Origin: Auanema rhodensis
Taxonomy: Eukaryota; Nematoda; Chromadorea; Rhabditida; Rhabditidae
Length of the DNA: 64,000 bases
Direction: 5' to 3'
Assembly: GCA_964057225.1 (NCBI GenBank)
Contig: OZ059894.1
Span: 9,062,131 to 9,126,130 of the forward strand
Shown here: positions 14,101-25,349 of the stretch, in pieces
Numbering within the stretch: the stretch's first letter is position 1
How the letters are laid out: each line of letters starts with the position of its first letter
Program-made: the position numbers and the translations under genes
The notes under the pieces: model-generated
Databases searched by the model: none
Told to the model about the DNA's origin: nothing
The model's input: only the letters and a program-made list of their open reading frames with translations

Positions 14101-15578
14101 TTGCAATAATTTTCCAACATGATTCGACGCATTGGAAGTAATAAACGCAGTGCTTTCTCACTACCTTTCTTGCCTATTGAGAAGAGGTTTCCTTTTCTAA
14201 CTTTTGCTTCTCCCTTTTCTGTCCTTCTTTCCCTCTCTCTCTCTCTCTCTCTCTTGGCTTTTTTCTCTTTCTCTCTCTCTCTCTCTCTTGGCTTTTTTTC
14301 TCTTTTAATTTCCCTCTTTATCTCCCAACTCATATCAATCTCTCCACCTCTTTTATTCCCTGTTTCCCTCCTGTTCGTACCCAATTTCCCTCCATCGATC
14401 TTCATGTCTTCAGTTTTATTTATCTAACTATCTATCTACTTTGGCTGTTTTTCTTTTGAACAAATGAAGAAAACTATTCGGAATGCTGAAACATTTCGTG
14501 AACAGAAGCCACATGTCTCGCACAAGACTATAAAGATTTTTCTTATTTTTTTGCCATTTTTTTCATAAAATTTAGGAGAAAGATGCCATTTTTCAATTGA
14601 ATAAGATATTCTTCCCATTCATGTTCAGCTTAAAGAATTTTTCTTCTTATTACCTCATTTTCATACACATGAGCCGAAGCAGGCCACCCTAAGCCATTTA
14701 TTCATCTTAATGTATGTCAACGTGATGATCGGTTGCTTTTTTTTGTCTGTCAATTCTTCTTTTTTCTAAATATATATATATATATATATATATATCTCAT
14801 TCTATTTTAGTTAGCTATCCTCTTCTTAATTTCCCTTTTCACTGATTTTTCCTGTCCAACTCATTTCTATTGGTTTTGCTCATAGTTTGTATTATCTTAT
14901 TATCACTAGACGTATACATCAATGTCTATATCTAGTAGTATTACAATTCATCAAAAACTTTCTGAATTCCACTAAACCTTAAGTTTAATAATTTATTTTT
15001 CTGATTTGAAATGAAGATGAGAAATTAAAAAAAAACTTTTTGTTAATAGCCCCCAAGCCGTTTTTATCTCTTCTTCAAAATGCTTTCTCGTCATCGTTCA
15101 TGACGAGTAATAGCCCGCGATTAACAAATGATTTCATTTATCCGATGCGCTTCATAGAAGATGAAAAAGCAGGTGCAGTCACATGGAATTCCTCTTTCCG
15201 TTTTGATGACAAGAAAGAGGGAGAAAGAGGGAGAAAATGAGAAAAGAGAAGGAGAGTAAGAGAGAGAGAGAGAGAAAGAAAAAAGAAAGAAAGAGAGAGA
15301 GAAAGATATGAGTGCTCTACGTATGTGCACATAAATTTGCCAGTAAAAAGCGAATATTATCAAGATTATTACTTTGCCCTACTACGTTTTGCCATATACA
15401 AATCTTGAAATCGTTTTTCTTTGATGAGATATTTTCTGACGAAGCCAATCAGTTTGCAGTAGTTTTCTCACCTGATAATGCACCTTACCTTCCACTTTTC
15501 GAGTCAGTTGGGAAATTATATATTATACTATATATATATAATATCTAACTATATATATATAAATATATATACATATCC

Positions 15579-15615
<37 letters not shown>

Positions 15616-15789
15616 GATGTAGATGAATGTTTGTGTATACATATATAAATGTGATGTGAAAAGTCTCAGCAGAGCAACAAGAACGAGGATTGAAGATTTT
15701 TTTCTTTCATCCGCCAAGATAAAGCTGATTTTTCAAAACGCAATTTTTTATCTTGAAAACTACTCCGTCTCTATCTCTCTCATTTATTA

Positions 15790-15825
<36 letters not shown>

Positions 15826-18800
15826 CTTTTTAGTTCAGAGATTTTTTGAATCAACGAATCAATGATATGCTCGAATAGGGATGCTAGAGTTCAAAGCATT
15901 CTAACATGAAATACTTTCCGATAATTGCGATAGAAGAGGCATAGAGGTACCTCGGCAGGAGGGTCACTATGCTTCTCTGTGAACCAATGTTTCTAATATT
16001 CCGCAAATTCTATTGAGATAGTTCAAATTTTAAAAAAAATTTAAAACAATTTAATTCTGTTAATAAGAATAATGAAGCATTTCATAACGAAATATTTGCT
16101 GGAAAACAAGCAGTAACTACTTGGTTATGAAATGTTGTGACACGATTTCAGATTTTGAATACAATTTCAAAATAATTTTTTAAATTTCCTTACTTGTTTC
16201 TCTACATCGTCCTTCTTCTTCATTTTTTTAATAAAACAAGCAAATGATGATGACCCATTTCAAAGAGAAGGGTGCAACATGGACAGAGAGCAGCTTTCAA
16301 GTATGTACAGCTGGTTCATTCGCTTCAGAGGTAGGACGGGATGAATAAAGAGAAAAAGAGAGAGTATAAGAGAGAAAAAGAAAAAACGAATATATATATA
16401 TATGCATGTAGAAAGAGAAAAAAGAATAAAACATGGTTAGAGGAGAAAAAGAGCAAGAGAGGGACAGAAAGATATTGAAGCTTCTATATATTTCCGTCGA
16501 CGTCACCTCTTACCATTCGTGCACAAGCTCGATATTGCCATTGAGCGAAAAGAAGATCCTTCTGGTTTTCTTTCTTCTTCTTTCTGGCTAAGATTGCTAC
16601 TATATTACATCATGAAGTTTCATAATTTCCTTTGTGAAAACAGAAGTTGTTTATTCTGCTCATAATACTCAGCTATTTTTCTCATTTAATGTAAAAAATC
16701 TTTTAGTTATTTCTCTCGATATCAAGGGAAACACTAAGCAAGTCATAAGAAAACGAAACTTTTTGAGATTTCCCTGGAAAACGAACACAGAACTTCAAAG
16801 CTTCAAGACATCGAAAACATCGGCTTTTTTAATTACTGATTCCCGTGTTCTACCTATTTTTCCCCATTTTCCATTATTTTTTTCAAAAAACTTTTATATG
16901 TTTTATTTTTTCTTTTCATAATTTTGCAAAACCATTTCTCATTTTCATCCTATTTAATCAGTTATGGTAACAACTTTTAATGAAAACCAATGATTTCAGT
17001 CAAGATTGTTGGACATTTCCGAACTTTTTTCCTGAAACTCGTCATAGTGACATAATCAGTTAGACCAAAAATTAACTAACTTTATAGTGTTAGATCAATA
17101 AGACATAAGACAACTTCAATATGAGACTGAAATGTCGTTTCTTAACGTATTTCCTGTGTTCGCATAAGCATTTTGATGTTCTTTTCCTCTTCTACTACTA
17201 GTCCTACTAACTAAGACCACTACTTATTCTGAAGATTAAACTGTTTCGAAATGATATTGATATCAAGAGCAAGTATTTCATCATATATTATTCATATTTT
17301 TCAAAAAATATTTTTCGATATCCTATCTGTCACGCATACAGAAAATGAATACTTCTGAACCCTTTTACAGCAAGCACTCCTTCTTTGGTGGTGTGGCCAG
17401 ACATCATGCAGTGAGCACACAGCAACATTCAAGCCATATGTGTGTATGTATGTGTATGTCCATCAATTCAGTTCCAAGCTGCAATGTTCTCATTGATGCC
17501 TGATTGCGAGATTAAGCTAATCAGAGTAAATCATTAGGAAATTTGCCATTTCATCTTAATACTTTACTACTCGACCTACATGCTATATGCTATGATCTGA
17601 TCATTAAAAGCTGATGATGTAATACTGATCAATCTTTATTATTTTTAAGAAGTTTTCTTTCTTTCTCATCTTTTTTTCTTCTTCGTTTCTCATTCATCTC
17701 ATTAACATTACTATGCTTTTTTCATTAACTATTTTTATTTACTTCCGCTTTTTTCTTCATAATTTTCTCCCATTATACAACATACTTATAGTTAGGATTA
17801 GCAATTGTTGACTCATATAAATACATAGTATATGAGATAAATCTATAAAAAAAACCTTTAAACCAAATTGGTATTTAAACAGTTGATTATGTTTTTTTTT
17901 TTTTTTTTTTTTTGAAAATATAAGCTTTCTCCCCACCAATTCATTTCAATTCTATACTGTCATGCTTCATTCATCATTTTTATCGAAATAATGTTATTAT
18001 TATTCATTTATTACTTAATCATAGTATTTTTAAAATATGATATTTCATTTGTGAACGACGATTTACTGATCTTTTTCGTAATTTATTCGACAATCATTGA
18101 AATATAGTTGTTGAAAGAGCTTTATCAGTCTATAAGTAATAGGTAGCATAGTTAGTATGCTCTGATTGGTTTGACCAATCATCAAGTATCAGTTCTATTT
18201 ATAACTGAAAGAAGCTTAATCAAGTTTAAACAAGCTTTAACTATACAGTCTGGTTGGAATGAATAGTTAAACATCCTTCTTTTAACAATGAAACATGCTT
18301 TATAGTTAATTTTATTTTTATTAATTCAATTGAATATGTGTAATAGTTTTGAGATACTTTTAATCTGTATTGTATAGTTAACTGAATAAGTTCAACAAGA
18401 TCAAGTTCCATTTCATGCTGTACAAGCTCTCATTCTATTTCCACCAATGTTACAGACACTGAAAAATGAAAGAAAGAGGAAGAGAGAAAAAAGAAAATTT
18501 GGAAAGTCATCAAAGAAAGAAGCTACTAGCGTTTCAATGATGTCATTTTCATTAATATCATATAAGTTTGTTGCTGCTTATACACTAAGTCTTCCTCATT
18601 TCTTACAACATTCAAATAAACATTCCAATGATGATTTCAATGAATTTTTCAGAACTATTTGATCCTTCCAATGTTTTGAGTAGTCACATATGTTAATAGA
18701 GCACATATTGCGCTTCTACTCCCCCCCCTCCTTCTCTCTTTCTCTTTCTTTCTATTTCTTTCTCTCACTTTCTCTTTATTTTGCTCTCTCTTTCTCCTAC

Positions 18801-19770
18801 TAGATAACGTTCATGATTTTGAAAAACATAATCTTTCAATATGGAGAAATTTATAAAAAATTAAGAGAAAGAGTGGGACACGCTTCATCTTTTGCAGCAA
18901 AAAGCAAATGCGGAAACCTTATAGACAGTCAGAGACAACGACTGGGATCAACTATTGCAGATAAGCATAAAAGCTCTAACATAGCTTCTAAAAGAGATAA
19001 TGATGAACATGATGATGTATAGAGAGAAGTAGCAGAAACAACGAATTTGTCTGAACAGCATTGCTGCTCTCTAAAGCTCATTCGAAAAGCAACTCTTATT
19101 GAACTTGTAACTAAACATCAACCACCAGCTGTGAGCATCACGTTTCGCTGACAACACTTCGTTTGGATCAAGTCTCTTACAATGATCCCATAAAACGGAA
19201 ATGTCCAGCCAGTCCAGCTTCCTGCTCTTCTGCCCTTGAACCTCCATTACCACAAGTCATTTTCTATCTGCTTAAGAGCTCATACATACGTATTTATTTG
19301 AATACAAATCTTTTTTTTTTGTCTTTCTCAGCTTCGAGTTGTAACCTTTCGAAGTTGTTGTGTTGAAGGTAAATTGTCGATCGGCTACATCCTTAGCTAG
19401 AACAAACATCATTCTCATTTTTGTAATTGATGAAGAGAAACAACGAAGTAAATGACGAGAAACAAACTTTCAGCTTTCGTTTTATCTCTCTTCCTATCCT
19501 GTCTTCTTCACGTAATAACAAACAGAAATTTGTTTTTCATCATGCAATCTATGCTCAATTCTCTTTATTCGAGAGGGCCACCAACTAATCTTACTTATCG
19601 GCTTAAACACATTTTCTAGGAATCCAACACTTTTCCTAAATCACTCTCATCCACTCATGCGTTCTTATCAAGATGTATGACAGATAAAAAAATAATTATA
19701 TACTTATACATATACAGTCGAAACAATCAACAGTTTTGTTTTATCCTTCTTTCATTCACACTCCCCCTCC

Positions 19771-19822
<52 letters not shown>

Positions 19823-21861
19823 TATTTTCGCCCCGTTTCGTCCTGCCAATAGATTAAGAAAAAGAAAATTTATAATTTAAATTTATATTACATTGCAATA
19901 CAGTTTTTCAGCTACATTTGTGAGCTTTTTTTATATCTTTGTAATGATTATAGATCGTCCAATTCTGATCCACCATCTACAACTTCGTTCTCTATCCCAT
20001 TTTTTTCATATTTGTTTTATTATTAATAATATACATATATTTAGAACAGAAAAGAAAAAGTTTTTATTTAGCAATTTCAATCTAAAACAATCAATCGTTT
20101 TCGAACATTTTTTGATCTGATAATATCCATTTTGCTTTAAACTTTTCACATGAATTTCACGTTTTTTCATAATTTTACTTATACATGTATCACTATGAAA
20201 AGTTCAATTTTTAGTAAATTTTAAAGATATAAATTGAAAAATGATTATCTTATTTCAATGATATGTGGGTTGAAAGTACTTTTTTTAGTTGATTTTCTGA
20301 TCTTTTTTGTCGTTCAGTCATTTTATTTCGATTTCTCAGTAGTCCATCATCATCAGCATCAGCATCATCATCCTCATCATCATCGTTTCATTCCTCTTTC
20401 TTTAACCAAAAAGAGGGTGAATATTCAAATACGAATAAAGACACGCATTTCTCTAATGTTTTCAAATTTAATGCTCATTAATAAACTTTGTAATAAAGTT
20501 GATTGAAAATTCCAATTTTTATATTTCTAGAGATGAATGGATCTTATAAGGCTCGAGTCATGTGGCGGGATGATCGAAGCCCACCATGGATGGAAAAAGG
20601 TGGCGGACGATTGTCAACTCGTAGTTCACCTTGCACATCGCCAGCCATACCAAGCTCGTAAGTTATTCCGCATTAATATTAATTTATTGAATGACTATTA
20701 GAAGATTTTTCTTGAATATATAACAGCAAAATCAAATTCTTTCGATGTTTTTGTGAGTCTGTCTTACCTCATCTACTTTCCCTGCTTCTTCCTCATTTTC
20801 AGTATTAGCTGGAATAATCAAAACTCGGAAAATGAGAAAAAAACCTAAAAGAAGCCTGTACATTCTCTTTGTTTTTTATTTTTTTCGCCTTTTTTTTTCT
20901 CAAAAATATTTCATGTTTATAAAGCAAAACTTTTGAATATTCCGCGTATTCAGATCTGACAGTTGTGATATGTTGATAGACGATCGAAGGACATCTTCAA
21001 CCAAAAATAGCTTATTCTTATTTTCTATTGATGACGAAAGTCAGCAGGTATGTTCAACTATTAAGAATTTATTTTCAAATAATAAACAAAAATAAAAATT
21101 GTATTTGATACAAGGAAAGAATGAATGAAAATTCATTTTTGAAATATGAAAAGTTTGAAAATTCATAGTTTAACGATTATATTTTCAATTTGAAATGCTT
21201 AATTCGACATTTTTTTCTTCGTCTTTTCGGATAATGAAAAGATTAGAAGGAGATTAGCAGATATGATTTTGATATAAAATCATTGAAATGGCATACGAAT
21301 GCGATAGAAATTGTAACTTGAGATTATCTAGCTAAAGACTAAAAGTTATCTTGAGATTTGAAATAGTCTTTCAACTACTACCCTCCATCGATCATTTCAC
21401 TCATTCGTCGGATTTTCTCTCATTTCAATCTATTATATCCTGATTATATTATAATTATTATAATTTATTATAACTTATTATATACAGTTTTTATAATAAT
21501 TCATGATGTTTATAATGTATATTATAAAACATAAAAGAGTTAATACATTACTATGTTTCTGTAATCTTCTTTAAGTTTTGAGAAGAAAAGAAGAAAGAAA
21601 TATAAAAAGAAATTTATATATAGATATAGATAGATATAGATATAACTATAAGTTTAAAAAGAAAGAAGAGTCATAAAGAAGATGAGAATGAAAGAATAAG
21701 AGAGTTTATGTATGTATGTATGAATGATGATAGCTTCGATTACTATTTAACTATGTGTATATCCTGCTTACATAATAAGAATATAAGCGTAGTTAGTTGA
21801 GGTAAGAAGATGAGAGAAAGAATCAAAGTCAAAATTTAGTTTTTAGATTTCTTTATAAATA

Positions 21862-21911
<50 letters not shown>

Positions 21912-24462
21912 ATTTATTTTTCTAGGTAAAATGAAATAAAAGAACTGAGCTAAAACGACAAAATGTGAGTATAGAGAGAGGGAGAGAGAGAGAGAGTAAA
22001 TTTGTGTGGAATAGATGAGAGAATCTAAAAAAAGATCTTTTTTTTTCTATAATTTCATATATAAATATGAGAATTTTGGATTATAAATAGACTTTTTGAA
22101 ATTGTTAATATGGTTGCTTGCTGTCAATTCATTTCTCATTTATTATTCCTTGTCTTCGCTTAATGAACTTCAATGCTTTAGAATATAAATAAAATATTTA
22201 ATTTTATATTCTAAAGCAATATATAATATCTGTTCTATGCTTAATAGTTTAAAAACATTATGATGATCAGTATTATTTTTTTTCCATCGTTTATCAAGTT
22301 AATCTAAATAGTCTTCTTCTTTATTTTCAAACCAAAAAAAGTTGTAAGGTTTCCAATCTTATTCATCTGTTCACACTTCATTCACAATTCTTAGTCTTTC
22401 ATCGTGATTGGTTCAATTCTACGTTTTCTTTTCATTCTTTTTAATATTTTCTATCTGATGTTGTGATATATACATATACAAAATATATTTTGTATATGTA
22501 TATATAAGAATTTCTGCTCATTTTTTTCTTGAAGAAGTTCAAAATGATTGATGTCATTATAGGAAAACATCGTCAGATCTCAGATGCTTAGTGTTTTAGA
22601 TAGAGTAAACACTTTTTATCGAAATCTAATCACAAAATAAACATCCAAAACGTTTTGTTTTTCTAAAAACAAATATCAAAAAGCATGATTAAACTTCATA
22701 AGATAATATTTGAAACATTTGGATTTTTCATATCAAAAAATTCTAGAAAACACATAATTCATGCTTGAATAATCATGCTTGTTTCAGGATGACATGGATG
22801 ACAAAAGCGTCTTGCATTATGAACTGGGTTTTTATGAAAAAGGAACCGGAGACTGTTTTAGGTAAATTTCTATTAACTATTTTCTAATATATTATATTTT
22901 ACTTATTATAGGGGTTCACTTACTTTTGCCCTTCGTTATGACTTTATTCACCGAGTGCTAATGCTACATGTTCTTCGAGCTAGTAATCTTCCAGTCGAGG
23001 TCAAACCGTTTATCAGATTATTTATTTATAATTATTTATTTTTTTTAGGATAAAAATCGAACTGTTGATCCTTATGTAAAAATGTATTTATTACCAGAAC
23101 GACGAAATCATTGTAAAACACGTATTTGTAAGAAAACTCTTGATCCAGAGTTTAATGAAATGTTTTCATTTGATGTTTCTTTCAACAGTCTCAATCATCG
23201 CATGCTACAGGTATTTCATAAATACATAATTTAATGATTTTAGTTTTTCAATTTTCAGTTTACTGTTTATGATTTTGATCGTTTTACTCGACATGGTCTC
23301 ATAGGAAATGTAATTATGCGAGATCTTTTTGATAAAAGTGATTTGTATACATGGACAGAATATACAATGCAAATAGTTGGCAGTCAGGTAAAAATTTTTA
23401 AATTTCTTCATTTAAATTTTGTAAAAAATTCTTTTTTTTGAAAATATCATCGTCAGCATGATGATTTTCATGTTGTGTTAGCACATCTGGTTAAGCATAT
23501 GCTCTATTAATCAAAATATAAATTATATACTAAATCTAAACTATATGATGATATTTATATTATTTTTGAAAATTTTATTTGAAAATAATTCTTTCTATTT
23601 TTAGGAAAAAAATGATTTTGGAGATTTACTCTTATATCTACAATATGTTCCTCACGAACAAAAATTATTAGTTACAGTAGCTAAAGCTTATAACTTACGA
23701 CCCATGGATATTACAGGAGCATCAGGTTTGTTGTATTGATGCTTTTCGTATATTAAGCTTCCTCATATTTTAGATCCATATGTGAAGGTGGAACAGGTAT
23801 ATCGAGGAAAACGTGTCAAGTTGCGAAAGTCATCTATCAAACGGGCAAACTTAAATCCTGTTTACCATGAAACATTGGAATTCGAATTACCTATCAATCA
23901 AGTTCCCGAAACAAATTTGTTGGTGCAAGTCATGGATTGGGATAGGTATGATATACAGTATACGATATAGCATATTCATCTTGATGCTTAATAGAATTGG
24001 AAAAGATGATCTGTTAGGATGTTGTGTACTTGGAAAAGATTCTCCGACAGCTGAAGGCAAGCAGCAATGGGAAAACTGTTTCTTGGCAACTGCATCGAAA
24101 GAAAGTGGACAAGTATGTGATTTTACTTAATTTTTAATTTTTTTTTCATCAGAAAAAGTAAATAAATTGAGTTACAAACATCAAATGCAACCATCTGCTT
24201 TTCAAATAAAATTTTAAAATGAAAGCCACGCGAAATTTTACGTGGGATGAAGCAATTTCATTTTTAAATTTTTCGTAAAGTTGCAACCTAACGTTGTAAC
24301 TTAACGTTGTAACCTTATTTTTCGGTTAAAATAAAAAAAATAAAAGTTAGGATTGATATTAACTTTTTTATTTTTCAGAAGCAGAAGCCTGTAGGCCAGT
24401 GGCACAGTATTCTCTCTGAAGTACCTGAGAGCTTCCGTGACATTCCAAAAGCAAAAAAATAG
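3796..24462 (+). CDS. Synaptotagmin, 12 exons, about 455 aa
   Basis: A vesicle or plasma-membrane Ca2+ sensor of the synaptotagmin family. Exons: 3796-3922, 10818-10889, 20531-20657, 20954-21047, 22788-22861, 22912-22999, 23049-23210, 23259-23387, 23605-23725, 23774-23945, 23995-24112, 24379-24462; all phases agree and the stop is TAG. Residues about 4-27 form one membrane segment, followed by cysteines that could be palmitoylated, then a Ser/Pro-rich linker to about 165. C2A spans about 166-290 and C2B about 298-440. In C2A the Ca2+ loop acids are D195, D201, D253 and D255, but the fifth position is G261. In C2B all five are present (D326, D332, D386, D388, D394), with a basic strand (KRVKLRK) and the C-terminal WHSIL motif (W436) typical of synaptotagmins. 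The start is the first in-frame ATG after a good acceptor. Introns 1 and 2 are 6.9 and 9.6 kb, the others mostly 40-320 bp. The exact subfamily could not be settled. Confidence 0.93.
4849..4926. repeat. (CT)n microsatellite
   Basis: A nearly pure CT run of about 70 bp with few interruptions. It lies about 210 bp upstream of a GA run on the same strand, so the two are complementary. Confidence 0.95.
5135..5194. repeat. (GA)n microsatellite
   Basis: A GA run of 60 bp with ATAG interruptions, in the opposite sense to the CT run at 4849-4926. Confidence 0.95.
5265..5290. repeat. (TA)n microsatellite
   Basis: An uninterrupted TA run inside synaptotagmin intron 1. Confidence 0.9.
7025..7065. repeat. 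(CT)n microsatellite
   Basis: A CT run with one CAT interruption in synaptotagmin intron 1. Confidence 0.9.
9663..10590 (+). mobile_element. Internally deleted mariner (Tc1/mariner superfamily) transposon
   Basis: The ends are inverted repeats: AGGTCGTCCAATGAAAACG on the left and the complement of CGTTTCAATTGGACAACCT on the right, matching but for two or three bases. TA lies at the left edge and within a base of the right edge, as expected for TA target duplication. Inside, 9870-10040 encodes the transposase helix-turn-helix region (VYEESS, KKWFIRF), and 10211-10330 encodes HDNARPH followed by [11 protein letters not shown]. The two Asp codons (10214 and 10319) are exactly 35 codons apart, the D34D spacing of mariner. 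The element is about 930 bp instead of about 1.3 kb, with a deletion of roughly 300 bp after RPGATP. Confidence 0.88.
9844..10360 (+). pseudogene. Mariner transposase pseudogene
   Basis: Remnant of a cut-and-paste DNA transposase lying within the inverted repeats at 9663-10590. The N-terminal DNA-binding part is open from 9844, runs into the catalytic core after a large internal deletion, and then changes frame. The first catalytic Asp, normally in a WWD motif, reads as Asn (FWNENG). The second and third Asp are kept in the HDNARPH and PADFF motifs, in a different frame from the N-terminal part. A stop follows soon after PADFF. It cannot encode an active enzyme. Confidence 0.85.
10868..10917 (+). 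repeat. 25 bp tandem duplication across a splice donor
   Basis: Two adjacent 25 bp copies (10868-10892 and 10893-10917) differ only at the last base. The end of synaptotagmin exon 2 and its GTAAGT donor (10890) lie at the junction of the copies. The second copy carries the equivalent position GTTGAA at 10915. Confidence 0.95.
14233..14306. repeat. CT tract with a 34 bp tandem duplication
   Basis: A (CT)n run followed by TTGGCTTTTTT is repeated with a 34 bp period; the TTGGC motif starts at 14254 and again at 14288. This looks like replication slippage including non-CT flank. Confidence 0.85.
14770..14795. repeat. (TA)n microsatellite
   Basis: A pure TA run in synaptotagmin intron 2. Confidence 0.9.
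15258..15304. repeat. (GA)n-rich tract
   Basis: An interrupted GA and GAAA purine run in synaptotagmin intron 2. Confidence 0.85.
15581..15612. repeat. (TA)n microsatellite
   Basis: An uninterrupted TA run of about 30 bp, preceded by shorter TA runs from 15520. Confidence 0.9.
15791..15825. repeat. (CT)n microsatellite
   Basis: A CT run with one TTT interruption in synaptotagmin intron 2. Confidence 0.9.
17892..17913. repeat. Poly-T run (22 bp)
   Basis: Twenty-two consecutive T in synaptotagmin intron 2. No transposon or retrocopy structure was recognised around it. Confidence 0.85.
19774..19819. repeat. (CT)n microsatellite
   Basis: A pure CT run of about 44 bp near the 3' end of synaptotagmin intron 2. 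Confidence 0.95.
21864..21905. repeat. (CT)n microsatellite
   Basis: A pure CT run in synaptotagmin intron 4, followed about 70 bp later by a GA run (21973-21996) in the opposite sense. Confidence 0.95.
22174..22218. repeat. Inverted repeat, 16 bp arms
   Basis: TGCTTTAGAATATAAA (22174-22189) is followed after about 13 bp by its complement (22203-22218). It lies in synaptotagmin intron 4. Confidence 0.85.
22466..22505. repeat. Perfect 40 bp palindrome
   Basis: Twenty bases on each side of a centre at 22485/22486 are exactly complementary, with core ACAAAATATATTTTGT. It lies in synaptotagmin intron 4 (21048-22787). Confidence 0.9.
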
Positions 24463-25349
24463 AAGAAAAATGAAAAATTTATACTAGACCAATCATCTCA
24501 TGTTGTTATACGTTTTCATTTTCTTTTTTTTCCTCTTCTTTAACCTATACAGAATGTTTTATTCACTTTCCACTTCTATCTGTTTAACCTTATTTATCTT
24601 TCCTCTTCATCCATCTGATTTCCTCACTTCAATTTCTATTTTTCTTTTCCTCTCCCTCACTTTATCATATTTCTTCCTAAATTTCTATTTCTTTTAAACA
24701 AAAAAATTTCATTTTTTGCCTAATTTGAATATTTTTCTTTTTTCTTATATCATTATACTATTTACCAATCCTATTTTCATCATGTCTCTTATCAATCACG
24801 GAGATTCATCTTTTTGCAGAGAAATGTATGTATGTATGTATATTCAAAGATTTTTACGTATTTTCGCGGTATCAAAGTTGCTTCTTATTACTGCATGCAA
24901 GAACAACAATATTATTTATTTGCAAGCCTCTCATCTCAGCTGCATCTTTTTTTTTGCCTTTGGGTATTAACAGAAAGTCACTCCTTGTCGATGTCACACT
25001 ATATACTTCTCAACAAATTTTTGATGTTCATGAATGTCATACTGGTGCTTAAGCTTACGGGGTATTTGTTTTTTTTTATTATTTTTTGCTCTTCTTTTAA
25101 TTTCATGTATATTTTTTTACAAATTGTCGAGAGAATGAATTTTTTATACAAAAAAAAAAACTTTTACATATGTACACGAGTTCTGCAAATATCAAAACAT
25201 ATTACACATAATATAAGATATACATATAAGAGATATGTGTATGTATACATACATATGTGTATATGGATCTGGTTATATGAAGTCATTTTAGTCGGAAAAA
25301 TGCTGCAAAATTATTAATTGTAACATATTTATTATGTAAATTCACAGTT
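24463..25349. other. Convergent 3' intergenic region
   Basis: Lies between the stop codons of the synaptotagmin (+) and amnionless-like (-) genes. It contains both 3' untranslated regions. On the - strand AATAAA is present at 25333-25328, 17 bp past the amnionless-like stop, so that gene has a very short 3' UTR. The rest is T-rich with short TA/TG runs; no coding sequence was recognised. Confidence 0.7.
25328..25333 (-). terminator. Poly(A) signal AATAAA of the amnionless-like gene
   Basis: The canonical hexamer on the - strand lies 17 bp downstream of the TAA stop at 25350-25352. Confidence 0.6.

Larger units (their letters stand above)
10890..20530 (+). other. Synaptotagmin intron 2 (9.6 kb)
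   Basis: Bounded by GTAAGT and TTTCTAG. It holds CT tracts (14233-14306, 15791-15825, 19774-19819), a GA tract (15258-15304), TA tracts (14770-14795, 15581-15612), a 22 bp T run at 17892 and a CAT-rich run near 20345-20390. No nested gene or transposon was recognised. An open frame at 18813-19022 has normal amino-acid composition but no recognisable family and no clear splice context. Confidence 0.8.

Noticed and set aside
18813..19022. 69-codon frame in synaptotagmin intron 2
   Set aside because: Ordinary composition but no family match that I know, and no exon borders in phase with the host gene.
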